Assembly: GCA_003517675.1 (NCBI GenBank)
Contig: DPAC01000003.1
Location: forward strand, 1-12,664
Length of the DNA stretch: 12,664 nucleotides
DNA from: Porphyromonadaceae bacterium
GTDB taxonomy: Bacteria; Bacteroidota; Bacteroidia; Bacteroidales; Dysgonomonadaceae
Direction of reading: 5' to 3'
Every line of letters begins with the position of its first letter. Within the stretch, counting starts at the first letter, position 1. Shown one piece after another: positions 1 to 9,314 of the stretch. Below the pieces are notes generated by a model. It saw nothing but the letters and a program-made list of their open reading frames with translations. It made no database searches and had not been told where the DNA came from. The position numbers and the translations under genes are program-made.

Positions 1-1626
1 CGGCAACTCACGATCCGTGATGTAATTGAAATAACTTAAAAATTTGAGCAGGCGGTATGCTTCGGAGTACTCGGGCACCGTGCGGGGCACCTGCATCAGG
101 ATCGGCTCGGCATGACGGCGGATGGCAGCCAGCTCATAGATCATGGCCGAGTTGAACATCACATCGGCATTCTCCTGAAATGGAAAGATCCACTTATCTT
201 CACCCCGACGCACGCTGTCCCACCGGGAAATGGTCTGCTCAGCCGAGTATCCGCGGTAGCGATAGTCGCGTACGATGCGTCGCAACAGGCGGTTATCAGA
301 TGCGGGTATCCAGTTGTGATCATCGAGTGAGATGGAGGTGAGTGCTGAAACATAGACCAGAAACTTCTTCTCCTGCGGGATATGGGCTGTCAGCTCCGGG
401 TTGAGGCCGTGAATACCTTCCAGGATCAGGATGCTGTTCTCTGCCATCTTCAGGAAATGCTTTTTATACTCCCTGGTACCGGTCACGAAATTGTAAGAAG
501 GCAATTCCACCTCCTCACCCCGCATCAGCCGGAGCATATGCTCTTCGAAAAGGGGCAGGTCGAGTGCGTAGAGCGACTCGTAATCCTTCTCGCCATATTC
601 ATCGAGTGGCGTTTTATCGCGATCAATGAAATAGTTATCGAGTGAGATGCCCACAGGTTTCAGCATATTGACCATCAGCTGCACCTCGAGGCGTTTACGG
701 AACGTGGTCTTACCGGAGGAGGAGGGTCCCGATATGAGCACCACACGCACCTCATCATGGAACCTGCGGGTAATCTCCTCGGCAATATCGGCAATCTGTT
801 TTGCCTGGTATGCCTCTGCCACCTGTATCACCTCCGACATGCGGTTATCCTGCTTGGCCCTGTTCAGGTCCCCCACATTATCGAGTTTGCTGATCTTCAA
901 AAACTTGAGATGCTCGCGATAGACATTTAACAGCTTCTCCTGTTTGATCTCCGGCTCCAGCTCTACCGGATGTTCACGGTTGGGCACCCGTAGCAGGTAT
1001 CCGCCGTTATGTGGCTGGATATCGAACATGGTGATATAGCCCGTAGAGGGTGTCAGGCAGCCGTAGAAATAGTCGATATACTCCTCCAGCTTTGAATAGC
1101 GGGCATAGATCAGATCAGAGGTCTCCAACAGCAGTGCCTTGTCCTCCATCCCCCGCTCACGAAACAGCTTCACCACCTTTGATGTCTCTTCCTCCACCTG
1201 CACGAATGGGATGTCAGCCGCCACAATCTCGCGCATGCGATTGCGAATGGCATCCAGTACCGGTTTACCTACCGGCTGGTCGGACTCAATTTGAAAATAG
1301 TATCCCTTGGCCACGGCATGCTCAATAAACATCTCTGCGTTGGGAAGAAGGTCATCTACCGCTTTGGCCAGGATGAAACAGAGAGACCGCACGTAGGTGC
1401 GCATCGCCGAGGAGTCACTCAGGTCGACAAACTCAACCGTCTTGGGGCGGTATACCCGGTAGGCCAGCGACTCGGTCTTGTTGTTCACCTTTGCATTGGC
1501 AATCAGGTAGGGCATCCTCACATTGAAATGAGCGATCAACTCGGTCAATGGTGTACCGACAGGCACCTCTTTCTCCTCACCTGTGTTGCGACAGTATACT
1601 TTTACTAGGTCACTTATCATATTCAT
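1..1626 (-). CDS. TGS-domain uridine/nucleoside kinase, 3' end cut by window edge
   Basis: The minus strand is open from an ATG at 1626 (alternative ATG at 1620) to the window edge, giving 542 codons. From the N-terminus: a TGS-like domain (about residues 7-68), a threonyl-tRNA-synthetase second-domain-like stretch (about 70-230), then a P-loop kinase of the uridine kinase / phosphoribulokinase family. Its Walker A is GPSSSGKTT, residues 300-308, with K306. It is followed by SLDNYFIDRDKTP (substrate-binding region of uridine kinases) and ILILEGIHGLNP (Walker B-like). The family phosphorylates uridine/cytidine in pyrimidine salvage in the cytoplasm, but the true substrate of this TGS-fused form is not shown by the sequence. 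The visible end, SYFNYITDREL, is near the usual C-terminus, so probably only a few dozen residues are missing. It is divergent from the transporter gene, with 218 bp between the two starts. The architecture is common in Bacteroidetes, so it is not a local fusion. Confidence 0.9.
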   Translation of the reverse strand, partial: MNMISDLVKVYCRNTGEEKEVPVGTPLTELIAHFNVRMPYLIANAKVNNKTESLAYRVYRPKTVEFVDLSDSSAMRTYVRSLCFILAKAVDDLLPNAEMFIEHAVAKGYYFQIESDQPVGKPVLDAIRNRMREIVAADIPFVQVEEETSKVVKLFRERGMEDKALLLETSDLIYARYSKLEEYIDYFYGCLTPSTGYITMFDIQPHNGGYLLRVPNREHPVELEPEIKQEKLLNVYREHLKFLKISKLDNVGDLNRAKQDNRMSEVIQVAEAYQAKQIADIAEEITRRFHDEVRVVLISGPSSSGKTTFRKRLEVQLMVNMLKPVGISLDNYFIDRDKTPLDEYGEKDYESLYALDLPLFEEHMLRLMRGEEVELPSYNFVTGTREYKKHFLKMAENSILILEGIHGLNPELTAHIPQEKKFLVYVSALTSISLDDHNWIPASDNRLLRRIVRDYRYRGYSAEQTISRWDSVRRGEDKWIFPFQENADVMFNSAMIYELAAIRRHAEPILMQVPRTVPEYSEAYRLLKFLSYFNYITDRELP

Positions 1627-1807
1627 ATTGTTTTTGGGGAGACGAATATACATCATTTTTTGCAGATGGGATGCCTTTAAGGTGTGAGACTTTGAAAAAT
1701 CCAAAAAAAAGGGTGACCCGGCAAACTTTTTGGCTCCTCTCATTACCCGCTAATTAGTGTATGCTCTTTTTTTGAATCTCACTACCTCCATTTTCAGTTA
1801 TTTTTTT

Positions 1808-1815
1808 TAAGTTTG
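1808..1815 (+). promoter_or_regulatory. Candidate Bacteroidetes -7 box upstream of the Na/Pi cotransporter gene
   Basis: TAAGTTTG matches the Bacteroidetes -7 consensus TAnnTTTG exactly. No TTTG is found at the usual distance upstream; the nearest, at 1771-1774, is too far away. A start of transcription about 7 nt downstream would fall near 1822. That leaves a workable leader for an ATG at 1845 but almost none for the GTG at 1830. Confidence 0.4.
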
Positions 1816-1844
1816 TAAACGCTTTATATGTGAAAGATTGGAAA

Positions 1845-3662
1845 ATGGAGTACGGGTTCATCGATTTCTTAAAGCTGGTTGGCTCATTGGGCCTCTTCCT
1901 GTATGGGATGAAGATCATGAGCGAAAGCCTGCAGAAGCTGGCAGGCAATAAACTGAGGAACATTTTGACGGCGATGACAAAAAACCGGGTGATGGGGGTC
2001 CTCACCGGCATATTGATCACCGCCCTGGTACAATCTTCCTCCGCCACCACCGTGATGGTGGTGAGCTTCGTGAACGCGGGGCTGTTGAGCCTGATCCAGT
2101 CGATCGGTGTGATCATGGGGGCCAACATTGGAACCACGGTGACCGCCTGGATGATCTCTTTCTTCGGCTTCGGCAAGTTCTCCATCAGTGCGCTCTCTAT
2201 TCCGCTGATGGGAGTGGCACTTCCACTGATCTTCTCCTCCAAAAGCAGGAACAAATCGTTGGGCGAATTCATCTTCGGATTTGCTTTTCTTTTTATGGGC
2301 CTTGACTTCCTGAAAGCATCGATGCCCGACCTTCAAAACAACCCGGAGGTACTCTTGTTCGTGCAGAATTTCACCCATATGGGACTTCTCTCCACGCTCT
2401 TCTTCCTGTTGGTGGGAACCGTGCTGACCATCATCGTGCAGTCATCCAGCGCCACGGTGGCACTGACGCTGATCATGGCAGTACAGGGCTGGATTGACTT
2501 CCCCAGTGCAGCAGCCATGATCATGGGGGAAAACATCGGCACCACCATCACCGCCAATGTAGCAGCCCTACCGACCAACCTGTCGGCCAAACGAACAGCC
2601 TTTGCACACTTAATATTCAACGTGATGGGGGTGATCTGGATGCTCTTTGTCTTTAACCATTTCGTACAACTGGTTGACAATATCGTACCCAGCTTCGCAT
2701 CGGTACGTCCATCTGGCATCACCTCCTTTGTGACATCCCTCTCACCCGAAACATATTCGCAGATTACCACCCTCTCCCGGGCTGAGCTCACTCCGGAGCT
2801 GGCCGCACTGCAGGACCAGTACCACACCTACCAGTCGGCCACCTCCTACGGGTTATCGCTTTTCCACACCCTGTTCAACATCACCAACGTTGCCCTGATG
2901 ATCTGGTTCGTGAAGCTTTACGAAAAGATCTGTCTCATCGTGATCAGACCGAAAAAGGGAGAAGAAGAGGACGAAGAGTTTGCCCTGCAGTATATCTCCA
3001 CCGGCATGGCCTCTACCGATGAACTATCCATACTGCAAGCGGAAAAGGAGGTGGAGGTATATGCTGCACGTGTAAAGAAGATGTTCGGATTCGTGAAGAA
3101 GATGACCAACCTGAAGAACAACGACAAGAAGTTCCTCAAACTATACAACCGGACAGAAAAGTATGAAGATATCAGCGACAGGATGGAGGTGGAGATCGGC
3201 TCTTACCTGAGCAAGGTGGCCGAAGGCAAGCTGAGCGATCAGAGCAAAGAGCGGGTACGCTCCATCCTGCGATCGGTAACCGAGATCGAGAGTATTGCCG
3301 ACTCCGCCTGCAACATTGCACGCCACCTGAAACGTAAGATGGAAGCGGGCGTAGAGTTTGAGGAGAGCATGGTTGAAAACATCAACTCCATGTATGAGCT
3401 GCTGGATAAGGCACTGGACAACATGCAAAACCTGCTGAAGAACCAGAAAATCACCGAAAGTGACCTGGTGAACAGCAGGCACATTGAAAGCAGCATCAAT
3501 GAGAAGCGGAACCTGTTGAAAAGGGAGAATGTGGAGAACCTTGACCAGAAGCTATACTCCTATCAGAACGGCGTCTTTTATATTGACATCATCTCCGAAT
3601 GTGAACGAATGGGTGACTATATCATCAACGTAATCGAAGCACTCGAAAAGAAACAAAATTAG
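1845..3662 (+). CDS. Na/Pi cotransporter family protein with C-terminal PhoU-like domain
   Basis: A 605-residue inner-membrane protein of the Na/Pi cotransporter (PF02690) family, which couples phosphate movement to sodium. The N-terminal half is hydrophobic and holds the family's inverted duplication. The first repeat has QSSSATT (63-69) followed by GANIGTT; the second has QSSSATV (199-205) followed by GENIGTT. From about residue 390 it becomes charged and helical, consistent with the PhoU-like cytoplasmic domain often fused to bacterial members. The start is set at ATG 1845 because MEYGFIDFLK leads straight into the first membrane segment and because the -7 box lies at 1808-1815. A GTG at 1830 would add five residues. 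It is the first gene of a unit with the SUI1 gene, 5 nt downstream. Direction and physiological substrate (uptake, or export to relieve excess phosphate) cannot be read from the sequence. Confidence 0.93.
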   Translation: MEYGFIDFLKLVGSLGLFLYGMKIMSESLQKLAGNKLRNILTAMTKNRVMGVLTGILITALVQSSSATTVMVVSFVNAGLLSLIQSIGVIMGANIGTTVTAWMISFFGFGKFSISALSIPLMGVALPLIFSSKSRNKSLGEFIFGFAFLFMGLDFLKASMPDLQNNPEVLLFVQNFTHMGLLSTLFFLLVGTVLTIIVQSSSATVALTLIMAVQGWIDFPSAAAMIMGENIGTTITANVAALPTNLSAKRTAFAHLIFNVMGVIWMLFVFNHFVQLVDNIVPSFASVRPSGITSFVTSLSPETYSQITTLSRAELTPELAALQDQYHTYQSATSYGLSLFHTLFNITNVALMIWFVKLYEKICLIVIRPKKGEEEDEEFALQYISTGMASTDELSILQAEKEVEVYAARVKKMFGFVKKMTNLKNNDKKFLKLYNRTEKYEDISDRMEVEIGSYLSKVAEGKLSDQSKERVRSILRSVTEIESIADSACNIARHLKRKMEAGVEFEESMVENINSMYELLDKALDNMQNLLKNQKITESDLVNSRHIESSINEKRNLLKRENVENLDQKLYSYQNGVFYIDIISECERMGDYIINVIEALEKKQN

Positions 3663-3667
3663 ATGAA

Positions 3668-4006
3668 ATGAACAACTGGAAGAAACGACTCGACATTGTC
3701 TACTCTACCAATCCCGATTACCATTACCGGCAGAAGGATGAGGAGAATGAAGCCATCATCCCCAAAGAGAAGCAGTTGCTACGCATCAGCCTGGACAAGC
3801 GCAACCGCAAGGGAAAGGCGGTGACACTGGTCACCGGTTTCCGGGGAAGCGACGAGGATCTGCAGGTGCTGGGCAAGCTGCTCAAAACGAGATGCGGCGT
3901 GGGCGGATCGGCCAAGGATGGTGAGATCATCGTTCAGGGCGACCACCGGACAAAAGTGCTGGATATTCTACAAAAAGAGGGATATGCCAAGTCACGCATC
4001 ATCTGA
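3668..4006 (+). CDS. SUI1/eIF1-like translation factor (YciH type)
   Basis: A 112-residue protein. Residues about 35-108 form a SUI1 domain with the family's basic beta-hairpin (DKRNRKGKAVTLVTGF), then LGKLLKTRCGVGGSAKDGEI, GDHR and a C-terminal helix ending KEGYAKSRII. The short N-terminal leader NWKKRLDIVYSTNPDY is typical of bacterial YciH-like members. SUI1 proteins bind the small ribosomal subunit and influence start-codon fidelity; in bacteria the role is less settled. It starts 5 nt after the transporter stop, and its 3' end overlaps the helicase gene by 23 nt, so all three are likely transcribed and perhaps translationally coupled. No shared pathway with its neighbours is apparent. 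Confidence 0.93.
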   Translation: MNNWKKRLDIVYSTNPDYHYRQKDEENEAIIPKEKQLLRISLDKRNRKGKAVTLVTGFRGSDEDLQVLGKLLKTRCGVGGSAKDGEIIVQGDHRTKVLDILQKEGYAKSRII

Positions 4007-7000
4007 GCGGGAGTTGCTCCATCTGATCAAAGCCTCAGCCGGATCGGGCAAGACACACCGGCTGACCGGTGAGTACCTGCGCTTGCTCTTTTCCCGTCCC
4101 AACAACCACACCCATATTCTGGCAGTCACCTTTACCAACAAAGCCACCGATGAGATGAAGTCGCGCATCGTGGTGGAGCTGCACCGACTGGCTTCTGGCA
4201 AGCCATCCAGCTACCTGGAGAGTCTGATGCAGGAGTTCACCTCGAGTGAGTCGCGCATCCGTGGGCTCTCCAAAGGCATTCTAGAGACCATATTACACGA
4301 CTACTCTGCTTTCAACATCAGCACCATCGATCGCTTTTTTCAGCGCACCATGCGGGCATTCACCCGTGAAATTGGTTTGGCAGGGGGATACAACATTGAG
4401 GTAGAGGAGTCAACCATGCTGATGGAGGCTGTAGACCTGATGCTCTCTGAGTTGGACAAACCGGAGAACAGCACCCTTTCCGACTGGCTGCTGCGATACA
4501 TGCAGGAAAGCATTGAGGAGGGACAGAACTGGAAGATTGAAAGCCAGGTGTATGAGTTGGCGGCACAGCTCACCAATGAGACCTATAAGTCATTGACAGC
4601 CGAGGAATTTGCTGTGATACAGGACAAGGAGTTTTTGCAGGCCTACCGTCAGATGCTGATGCGAATCATCAGAAGCTATGAGAATGAACTAAAAAAAGTA
4701 GGAGTAAAGGCTGTTACAATCATCCAAAACCATGGCTTGCAACCCTCCGATTTTATTGGTGGAAGCAGATCCCAATTTTTCAAACTGGAGCAGATAGCAA
4801 GGGGAGAACTGCCCAACCTACCCAACACCTTTTTCTCTTTTCCCGATCACCTGGAGGGATGGCGTGCAAAGAAGGCCCAACCGGAAATCGCATCTCAAAT
4901 TGCGGAAGCCTATCACAACGGACTAAATGACTGCATCAAAGAAGTAATCAAACTCTACAATGAGCATCTCGCCTATCACACCGCGAAGGTAATTCTGCAA
5001 AACTTCTACACCCTTGGCATCCTGAGTGATATCAAAAAACGGCTGCGAAGCCTGCAGCAGGAGCACAACACCCTCTTCCTCTCCGACACCACAGAGCTGT
5101 TGAACCATATCATTGCCGGTACGGATGCTCCATTCATCTTTGAGAAAACAGGCACCCTCCTTACCCACTACATGATCGATGAGTTTCAGGATACCTCTCG
5201 CATGCAGTGGCACAACTTCATGCCATTGTTACGGGAGAGCCTCGCCTCCGGCAACTTCAACCTGATCGTGGGAGATGTGAAACAGAGCATCTACCGCTGG
5301 CGAAACTCTGACTGGCGCCTGCTGGAAGAGACAGTGGAGAAGGAGCTGCACAGTGAGAATATCCGCAGCCACCTGCTCGACACCAACTGGCGCAGCGATG
5401 CCCATATCGTCCGGTTTAACAATGCATTCTTTACAAATGCAGCAACACTCCTGCAGGAGGAGGTCAACAGGCTGATGACAGAAAATGAAAATCCCATTCC
5501 GGAAGCATCTCCCAATACCCAGATCAGGGATGCTTACGCAGAGGTATATCAGGAGCTGCCACCACATAAAAAAGATAGCGGCGGTCAGGTCAAAATAACT
5601 TTTCTAACCGAAGATGAAGATCAAAGCTGGAAAGAAAAAGCGCTGGAGCAACTGCCTCATGAGATTGAGTTGCTTCAGGATCAAGGGTATGCACTGAAAG
5701 AGATTGCCATTCTGGTCCGCACCAACAGAGAAGCGGTAGAAGTTGCAGACAGGTTACTGGCGTATGCCGATCAAAACGCTGGAGGCGATTACCGCTACGA
5801 CATTATCTCCAACGAAGCGTTGCTGATCGGCAAGGCACAGGCTGTCAAGGCTGTGATTGCACTGATGCGCCATTTCCAGCATCCCAACGATCCCACCCGT
5901 CGCATGATGGCACTATATGAGTATGAACGCTTTCGGCGGCATATCGCTCCTGAAGAGGCAATCAAAAGTTATGCGGAACATTCCGGTGAATTCCCACCGG
6001 AGTTGCAGGCGCAAATCAAAGAGTTGGCAACACTTCCCTTTTACGAGATGATTGAGACCTTTTTCTCACAGACTGCCGATGCGCTGGATGAGAAAGAGAG
6101 TGCTCATCTGCAGGCATTTCTCGATATCGCTCTCCGTTTCAGCAGCAACCGTTCAGGTGATCTCAACAGCTTCCTGGAGTGGTGGGATGAGAAAGGTCAC
6201 AAAAAGGCACTCTTCTCACCCGACAACCAGGATGCCATCCGGTTGATCACCATTCACAAGTCGAAAGGTCTCGGCTTTGGTGCTGTGATTATGCCCTTTC
6301 TCAGTTGGGACACAGACCATGGTGCCGGAAAGAGCCATATCATCTGGTGTAAACCCGGGGAGGCTCCATTTGACAAGTTGCGCATCGCACCCCTCAAGTA
6401 TGGGAAAAGGCTGACAGAGACCATCTTTCGAAAAGATTACCTGGAGGAGAGACGGTTTACCTATATCGACAACCTCAACATGCTCTATGTGGCATTCACC
6501 CGTGCCAAACACCGATTGATTGCCTATGCACCCCTCCCCCTCAAACCTGAAAAAATATCCAACGTTTCAGACCTGCTCTGGCGCAGCATCACTTCTGCTC
6601 CTGAGCCTTCGCAAGAGGAGATGAAGGAGCTGGTCGACCTGCGCAACTATTTCTCCGAAGAGAAGCATTGCCTTCTCTATGGCGATGCCAAATCGGTCAG
6701 CAGGACAGAGAGTGACGAGGTGGTTGTCACCAAAACAGGTCAGTGGCATGCCATACCCATTGATAACCGCCTGCGGATGCGCCTCAACGGCATTGGCTAC
6801 TTCACCGATGACGGCAGCCGCGATTATGGTAAGCTGATGCATGCCATCGTCAGCAATGTGGTGACAATGACAGACCTGCCACAGGCTGTAGAGCAAAAAA
6901 TTTCAGAGGGGGAACTGCCTGAACAGGATCGGGATGAGATCGTTCACATGTTACGCAACCTGCTCTCTCATCGCGCAGTGGCTGAATGGTACAGCGGCAA

Positions 7001-7238
7001 ATATACTGTATTGAATGAGAGAGAGTTGTTGCATCCCGAGTGGGGGTTCCGACGCCCCGACAGGGTGATGATTGGCCACGACGAGGTGATCGTGGCCGAC
7101 TACAAGTTCGGAGAAGTGGAGGATCCGCGATATATCCGGCAGGTACACCGTTATGTGAAGGCCATCGAAGAGATGGGTTTTGAGCATGTGAAAGGATTTG
7201 TTTTTTATGTGAAGCTGGGAAAAGTTGTGCAGGTATGA
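3984..7238 (+). CDS. addA: AddA-type UvrD-family helicase-nuclease
   Basis: A 1084-residue superfamily 1 helicase with a C-terminal RecB-like nuclease, matching the AddA subunit of AddAB (RexAB), which processes double-strand DNA ends for RecA-dependent repair. Helicase motifs in order: Walker A ASAGSGKT (17-24), Ia VTFTNKATDEM, motif II DEFQD (399-403), III GDVKQSIYRWR (430-440), IV NWRSD, V ITIHKSKGLGF, VI YVAFTRAKH (835-843, arginine finger R840). The nuclease keeps GKLMHAIV, RPDRV (D1026) and ADYKFGE (D1039, K1041), so it looks catalytically intact. ATG 3984 is chosen because it is preceded by AAGAGG three bases upstream and places the P-loop close to the N-terminus; an upstream ATG at 3918 would add 22 residues lying inside the SUI1 gene. 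No AddB-type partner follows; the next gene is convergent and unrelated. RecB or another RecB-like helicase-nuclease is the alternative name, but no separate C subunit is nearby. Confidence 0.88.
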   Translation: MPSHASSERELLHLIKASAGSGKTHRLTGEYLRLLFSRPNNHTHILAVTFTNKATDEMKSRIVVELHRLASGKPSSYLESLMQEFTSSESRIRGLSKGILETILHDYSAFNISTIDRFFQRTMRAFTREIGLAGGYNIEVEESTMLMEAVDLMLSELDKPENSTLSDWLLRYMQESIEEGQNWKIESQVYELAAQLTNETYKSLTAEEFAVIQDKEFLQAYRQMLMRIIRSYENELKKVGVKAVTIIQNHGLQPSDFIGGSRSQFFKLEQIARGELPNLPNTFFSFPDHLEGWRAKKAQPEIASQIAEAYHNGLNDCIKEVIKLYNEHLAYHTAKVILQNFYTLGILSDIKKRLRSLQQEHNTLFLSDTTELLNHIIAGTDAPFIFEKTGTLLTHYMIDEFQDTSRMQWHNFMPLLRESLASGNFNLIVGDVKQSIYRWRNSDWRLLEETVEKELHSENIRSHLLDTNWRSDAHIVRFNNAFFTNAATLLQEEVNRLMTENENPIPEASPNTQIRDAYAEVYQELPPHKKDSGGQVKITFLTEDEDQSWKEKALEQLPHEIELLQDQGYALKEIAILVRTNREAVEVADRLLAYADQNAGGDYRYDIISNEALLIGKAQAVKAVIALMRHFQHPNDPTRRMMALYEYERFRRHIAPEEAIKSYAEHSGEFPPELQAQIKELATLPFYEMIETFFSQTADALDEKESAHLQAFLDIALRFSSNRSGDLNSFLEWWDEKGHKKALFSPDNQDAIRLITIHKSKGLGFGAVIMPFLSWDTDHGAGKSHIIWCKPGEAPFDKLRIAPLKYGKRLTETIFRKDYLEERRFTYIDNLNMLYVAFTRAKHRLIAYAPLPLKPEKISNVSDLLWRSITSAPEPSQEEMKELVDLRNYFSEEKHCLLYGDAKSVSRTESDEVVVTKTGQWHAIPIDNRLRMRLNGIGYFTDDGSRDYGKLMHAIVSNVVTMTDLPQAVEQKISEGELPEQDRDEIVHMLRNLLSHRAVAEWYSGKYTVLNERELLHPEWGFRRPDRVMIGHDEVIVADYKFGEVEDPRYIRQVHRYVKAIEEMGFEHVKGFVFYVKLGKVVQV

Positions 7239-7302
7239 AAGACAAGAGACAAAGGAGATCATGAGAGAGAGGAGAAACTGGCATTAAAAAAAACGTCCCT
7301 TC

Positions 7303-9156
7303 TCAACGATAAATTTTCAATTTAACCAGTTTGCCGTCCATGGCCGAAACGTACAACTCGCCGTCATCAGTGGGCAAAATCATATTGATCAGTCCGTTTG
7401 AGATCCTGTATTTCCAGAGAAAAGTACCATCAGATGCACCATAGGCGTAGATCAAACCTTTGTCGGTGGGAGCAAAGACCACGCCATTCTTTTCTACCAC
7501 AGGTGTGGGAGCCAGTTCATATCCCATATCTTCACCCGATGAGATCCATTTGACTTTCCTTTCCGGAACGGTGGCATCAATTGCAAGCAGTTTACCGTCC
7601 ATGGTTTTAGCATAAACGGTATTCCCGTCCTCCGAAATACCGATGGATTCGCGCATCCTGTTTTCCGGATCATTATACCGCCAGATTACCTCACCTGTTT
7701 TCTCGTCGAGCACCGTCATAAACCGATCCGGAGAAACGAGATAAATCCGTCCGTGAGTAGCGACCGGCACCACCTGGGCAGGTGAAAACATGCGGTTTGT
7801 GTGTCCGTTGTTCCAGATCCAGCGTGATTTTCCCGTTTTGGTATCGAGGGCATAAAATTCGTTTCCCCAGCTCCCAAAAAAGAGTACGCCGTCATTGACT
7901 AGTGGACGGGTGACCACGAAATTCTTCACACTGTCGAAATCCCATACCAGCTTTCCGGTAGTGGTATCCCATGCACGACAGTGACCATCTCCACCAGCAA
8001 CCATGACTTTGTCAGCGGAGCAAGCGGGTGAAGAAACCACCGCTTTATCGTTTTTCAGCTTGAACTTTTCCTTTCCTGTAAGCACGTTCAATCCATATAA
8101 ATAAGAATCAGTCGATGCGCACCATACGATGCCTTTATGGACCGTAGGCGTTGAATATATTTTGCCGCCGGTTTTATAAATCCAGCCGGATGTTCCGTCT
8201 TCAGCATGAACAGTTTTGATCTCACCCGCAGTGTTGGTGTAAATCAGCAGATCATCATGCAGAAACATTCCGCTACCCATATCACTTTTCTCATGAAGGC
8301 TCCACACTTCCGAAACAAAAGGATGATTTTCATTCATACTGCAATCGGGGCGCGGAGGGTTACTCTCCCACTCCGTCCGGTCAGTAGCGGAATAGGCCAG
8401 CCAGGGCGTCCTGGTTACTCCATTTACAAGCCTCTCCTGCAGAAAGATTGAATCATTGTCAATCGCAATGATGTTGTATCCGCCGTAGTCCTGTTTTGCC
8501 CGCAAGTTAGAACGGCACATTGCCGCATTCACTCCTTCAAAATTCATCGCCCTGTTGTTGTGTCCGTGACCACACAGCATCAGTTGCACATGATAGGGAC
8601 GCAGAGCATCCATTACCTCAAACCAGTTGTTCAATCCGCTATCCATCGGGTAATGGTTCACGTAAATGATGGGTGTGTCCGCATCGGTATTCCCCAACTC
8701 CTGAAAAAACCAGGTGAGATTTTCGCGCGGAATTTGCCCCGGTCCCATACGCATGTTGGGGCCCGAAGCCATCCCGATAAACTTGTACCCGTTGTAGGTA
8801 AATCCAAATGTTTCGCCACCGAATATTCGCAGGAAGTCGTTCGTTCCGCTTTCCGACCAGTTGGAGTCGTGATTTCCAGGGATCGCATAATACGGAACAT
8901 TCAAATCGTCCAGCAGGCACTTTGCGGTGCGCAGTTCATTGTAAGAACCGAATTCGGTCACATCGCCGGAAACAATGACAAAAGCGATATCAGTAAGTGA
9001 ATTGATGTCCCTCACGGTACGGTAGAGATCCTCGTCATTGTTCGGACTGCCGACATGGGTATCGGTGATTAATGCGAATTTAAACGGTTTCTGAGGCTGT
9101 GCGAAAACAGTGAAACCGATTGTGATTAAAAGGATAGATACAATGCGTTTCTTCAT
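7303..9156 (-). CDS. Secreted metallophosphoesterase with PQQ-like beta-propeller
   Basis: A 617-residue two-domain protein. Residues 1-19 form a Sec signal peptide (MKKRIVSILLITIGFTVFA, probable cleavage before Q20) without a lipobox cysteine, so periplasmic or secreted. Residues about 24-245 are a calcineurin-like phosphoesterase with the full metal-binding set: D32 and H34 (TDTHVG), D65 (SGDV), GNHD (95-98), H168 (VNHYP) and GHGH (196-199). Residues about 300-617 carry repeated PQQ/BamB-type blades, e.g. DSYLYGLNVLTGKEKF, HCRAWDTTTGKLVWDF, EFYALDTKTGKSRWIW and LIYAYGASDGTFLWKY. The substrate is unknown; the propeller may position a ligand or partner, and cofactor binding is not implied. 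An ATG at 9177 would add seven residues (MAQNKNH) before the signal peptide; 9156 gives the more typical start. It is convergent with addA (64-nt gap) and has its own candidate promoter. Codon use appears more AT-rich than in the flanking housekeeping genes. Confidence 0.9.
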   Translation of the reverse strand: MKKRIVSILLITIGFTVFAQPQKPFKFALITDTHVGSPNNDEDLYRTVRDINSLTDIAFVIVSGDVTEFGSYNELRTAKCLLDDLNVPYYAIPGNHDSNWSESGTNDFLRIFGGETFGFTYNGYKFIGMASGPNMRMGPGQIPRENLTWFFQELGNTDADTPIIYVNHYPMDSGLNNWFEVMDALRPYHVQLMLCGHGHNNRAMNFEGVNAAMCRSNLRAKQDYGGYNIIAIDNDSIFLQERLVNGVTRTPWLAYSATDRTEWESNPPRPDCSMNENHPFVSEVWSLHEKSDMGSGMFLHDDLLIYTNTAGEIKTVHAEDGTSGWIYKTGGKIYSTPTVHKGIVWCASTDSYLYGLNVLTGKEKFKLKNDKAVVSSPACSADKVMVAGGDGHCRAWDTTTGKLVWDFDSVKNFVVTRPLVNDGVLFFGSWGNEFYALDTKTGKSRWIWNNGHTNRMFSPAQVVPVATHGRIYLVSPDRFMTVLDEKTGEVIWRYNDPENRMRESIGISEDGNTVYAKTMDGKLLAIDATVPERKVKWISSGEDMGYELAPTPVVEKNGVVFAPTDKGLIYAYGASDGTFLWKYRISNGLINMILPTDDGELYVSAMDGKLVKLKIYR

Positions 9157-9199
9157 ATGATTTTTATTTTGCGCCATCCATTCGTCTTTTTGAATCTGA

Positions 9200-9230
9200 C
9201 AAATATCGGCAAATATTGAGATATTTCAAA
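9200..9230 (-). promoter_or_regulatory. Candidate Bacteroidetes promoter for the phosphoesterase/propeller gene
   Basis: On the minus strand TTTG (9227-9230) is followed after exactly 19 bases by GATATTTG (9200-9207). This fits the Bacteroidetes arrangement of a -33 TTTG and a -7 TAnnTTTG, with one mismatch at the first base of the -7 box. A start near 9193 would give a leader of about 37 nt to the ATG at 9156. Confidence 0.5.
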
Positions 9231-9314
9231 GTGATTTTTGACACAACGGGAAAACCCATCGTGATTAATCGGGAACTCATCCAAAAAAATCAGTTGAAAC
9301 TTCCCTGATATCGG

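Noticed and set aside
112..1608. Several plus-strand open frames of 70-105 codons
   Set aside because: They lie antisense to the nucleoside kinase, whose frame is fully open and carries recognisable domains; none shows a family motif.
1627..1700. Possible promoter for the nucleoside kinase (TATATTCG on the minus strand near its start)
   Set aside because: One mismatch to the -7 consensus, no TTTG at the right distance, and a very short leader; not strong enough to list.
1754..2378. Minus-strand open frames of 164-172 codons opposite the cotransporter
   Set aside because: Their composition mirrors the antisense of the cotransporter gene, and the plus-strand frame has clear duplicated QSSSAT motifs.
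7239..7302. Possible terminator between addA and the phosphoesterase gene
   Set aside because: Only a GAGAA/TTCTC match with a long loop; the eight-A run has no stable stem beside it.
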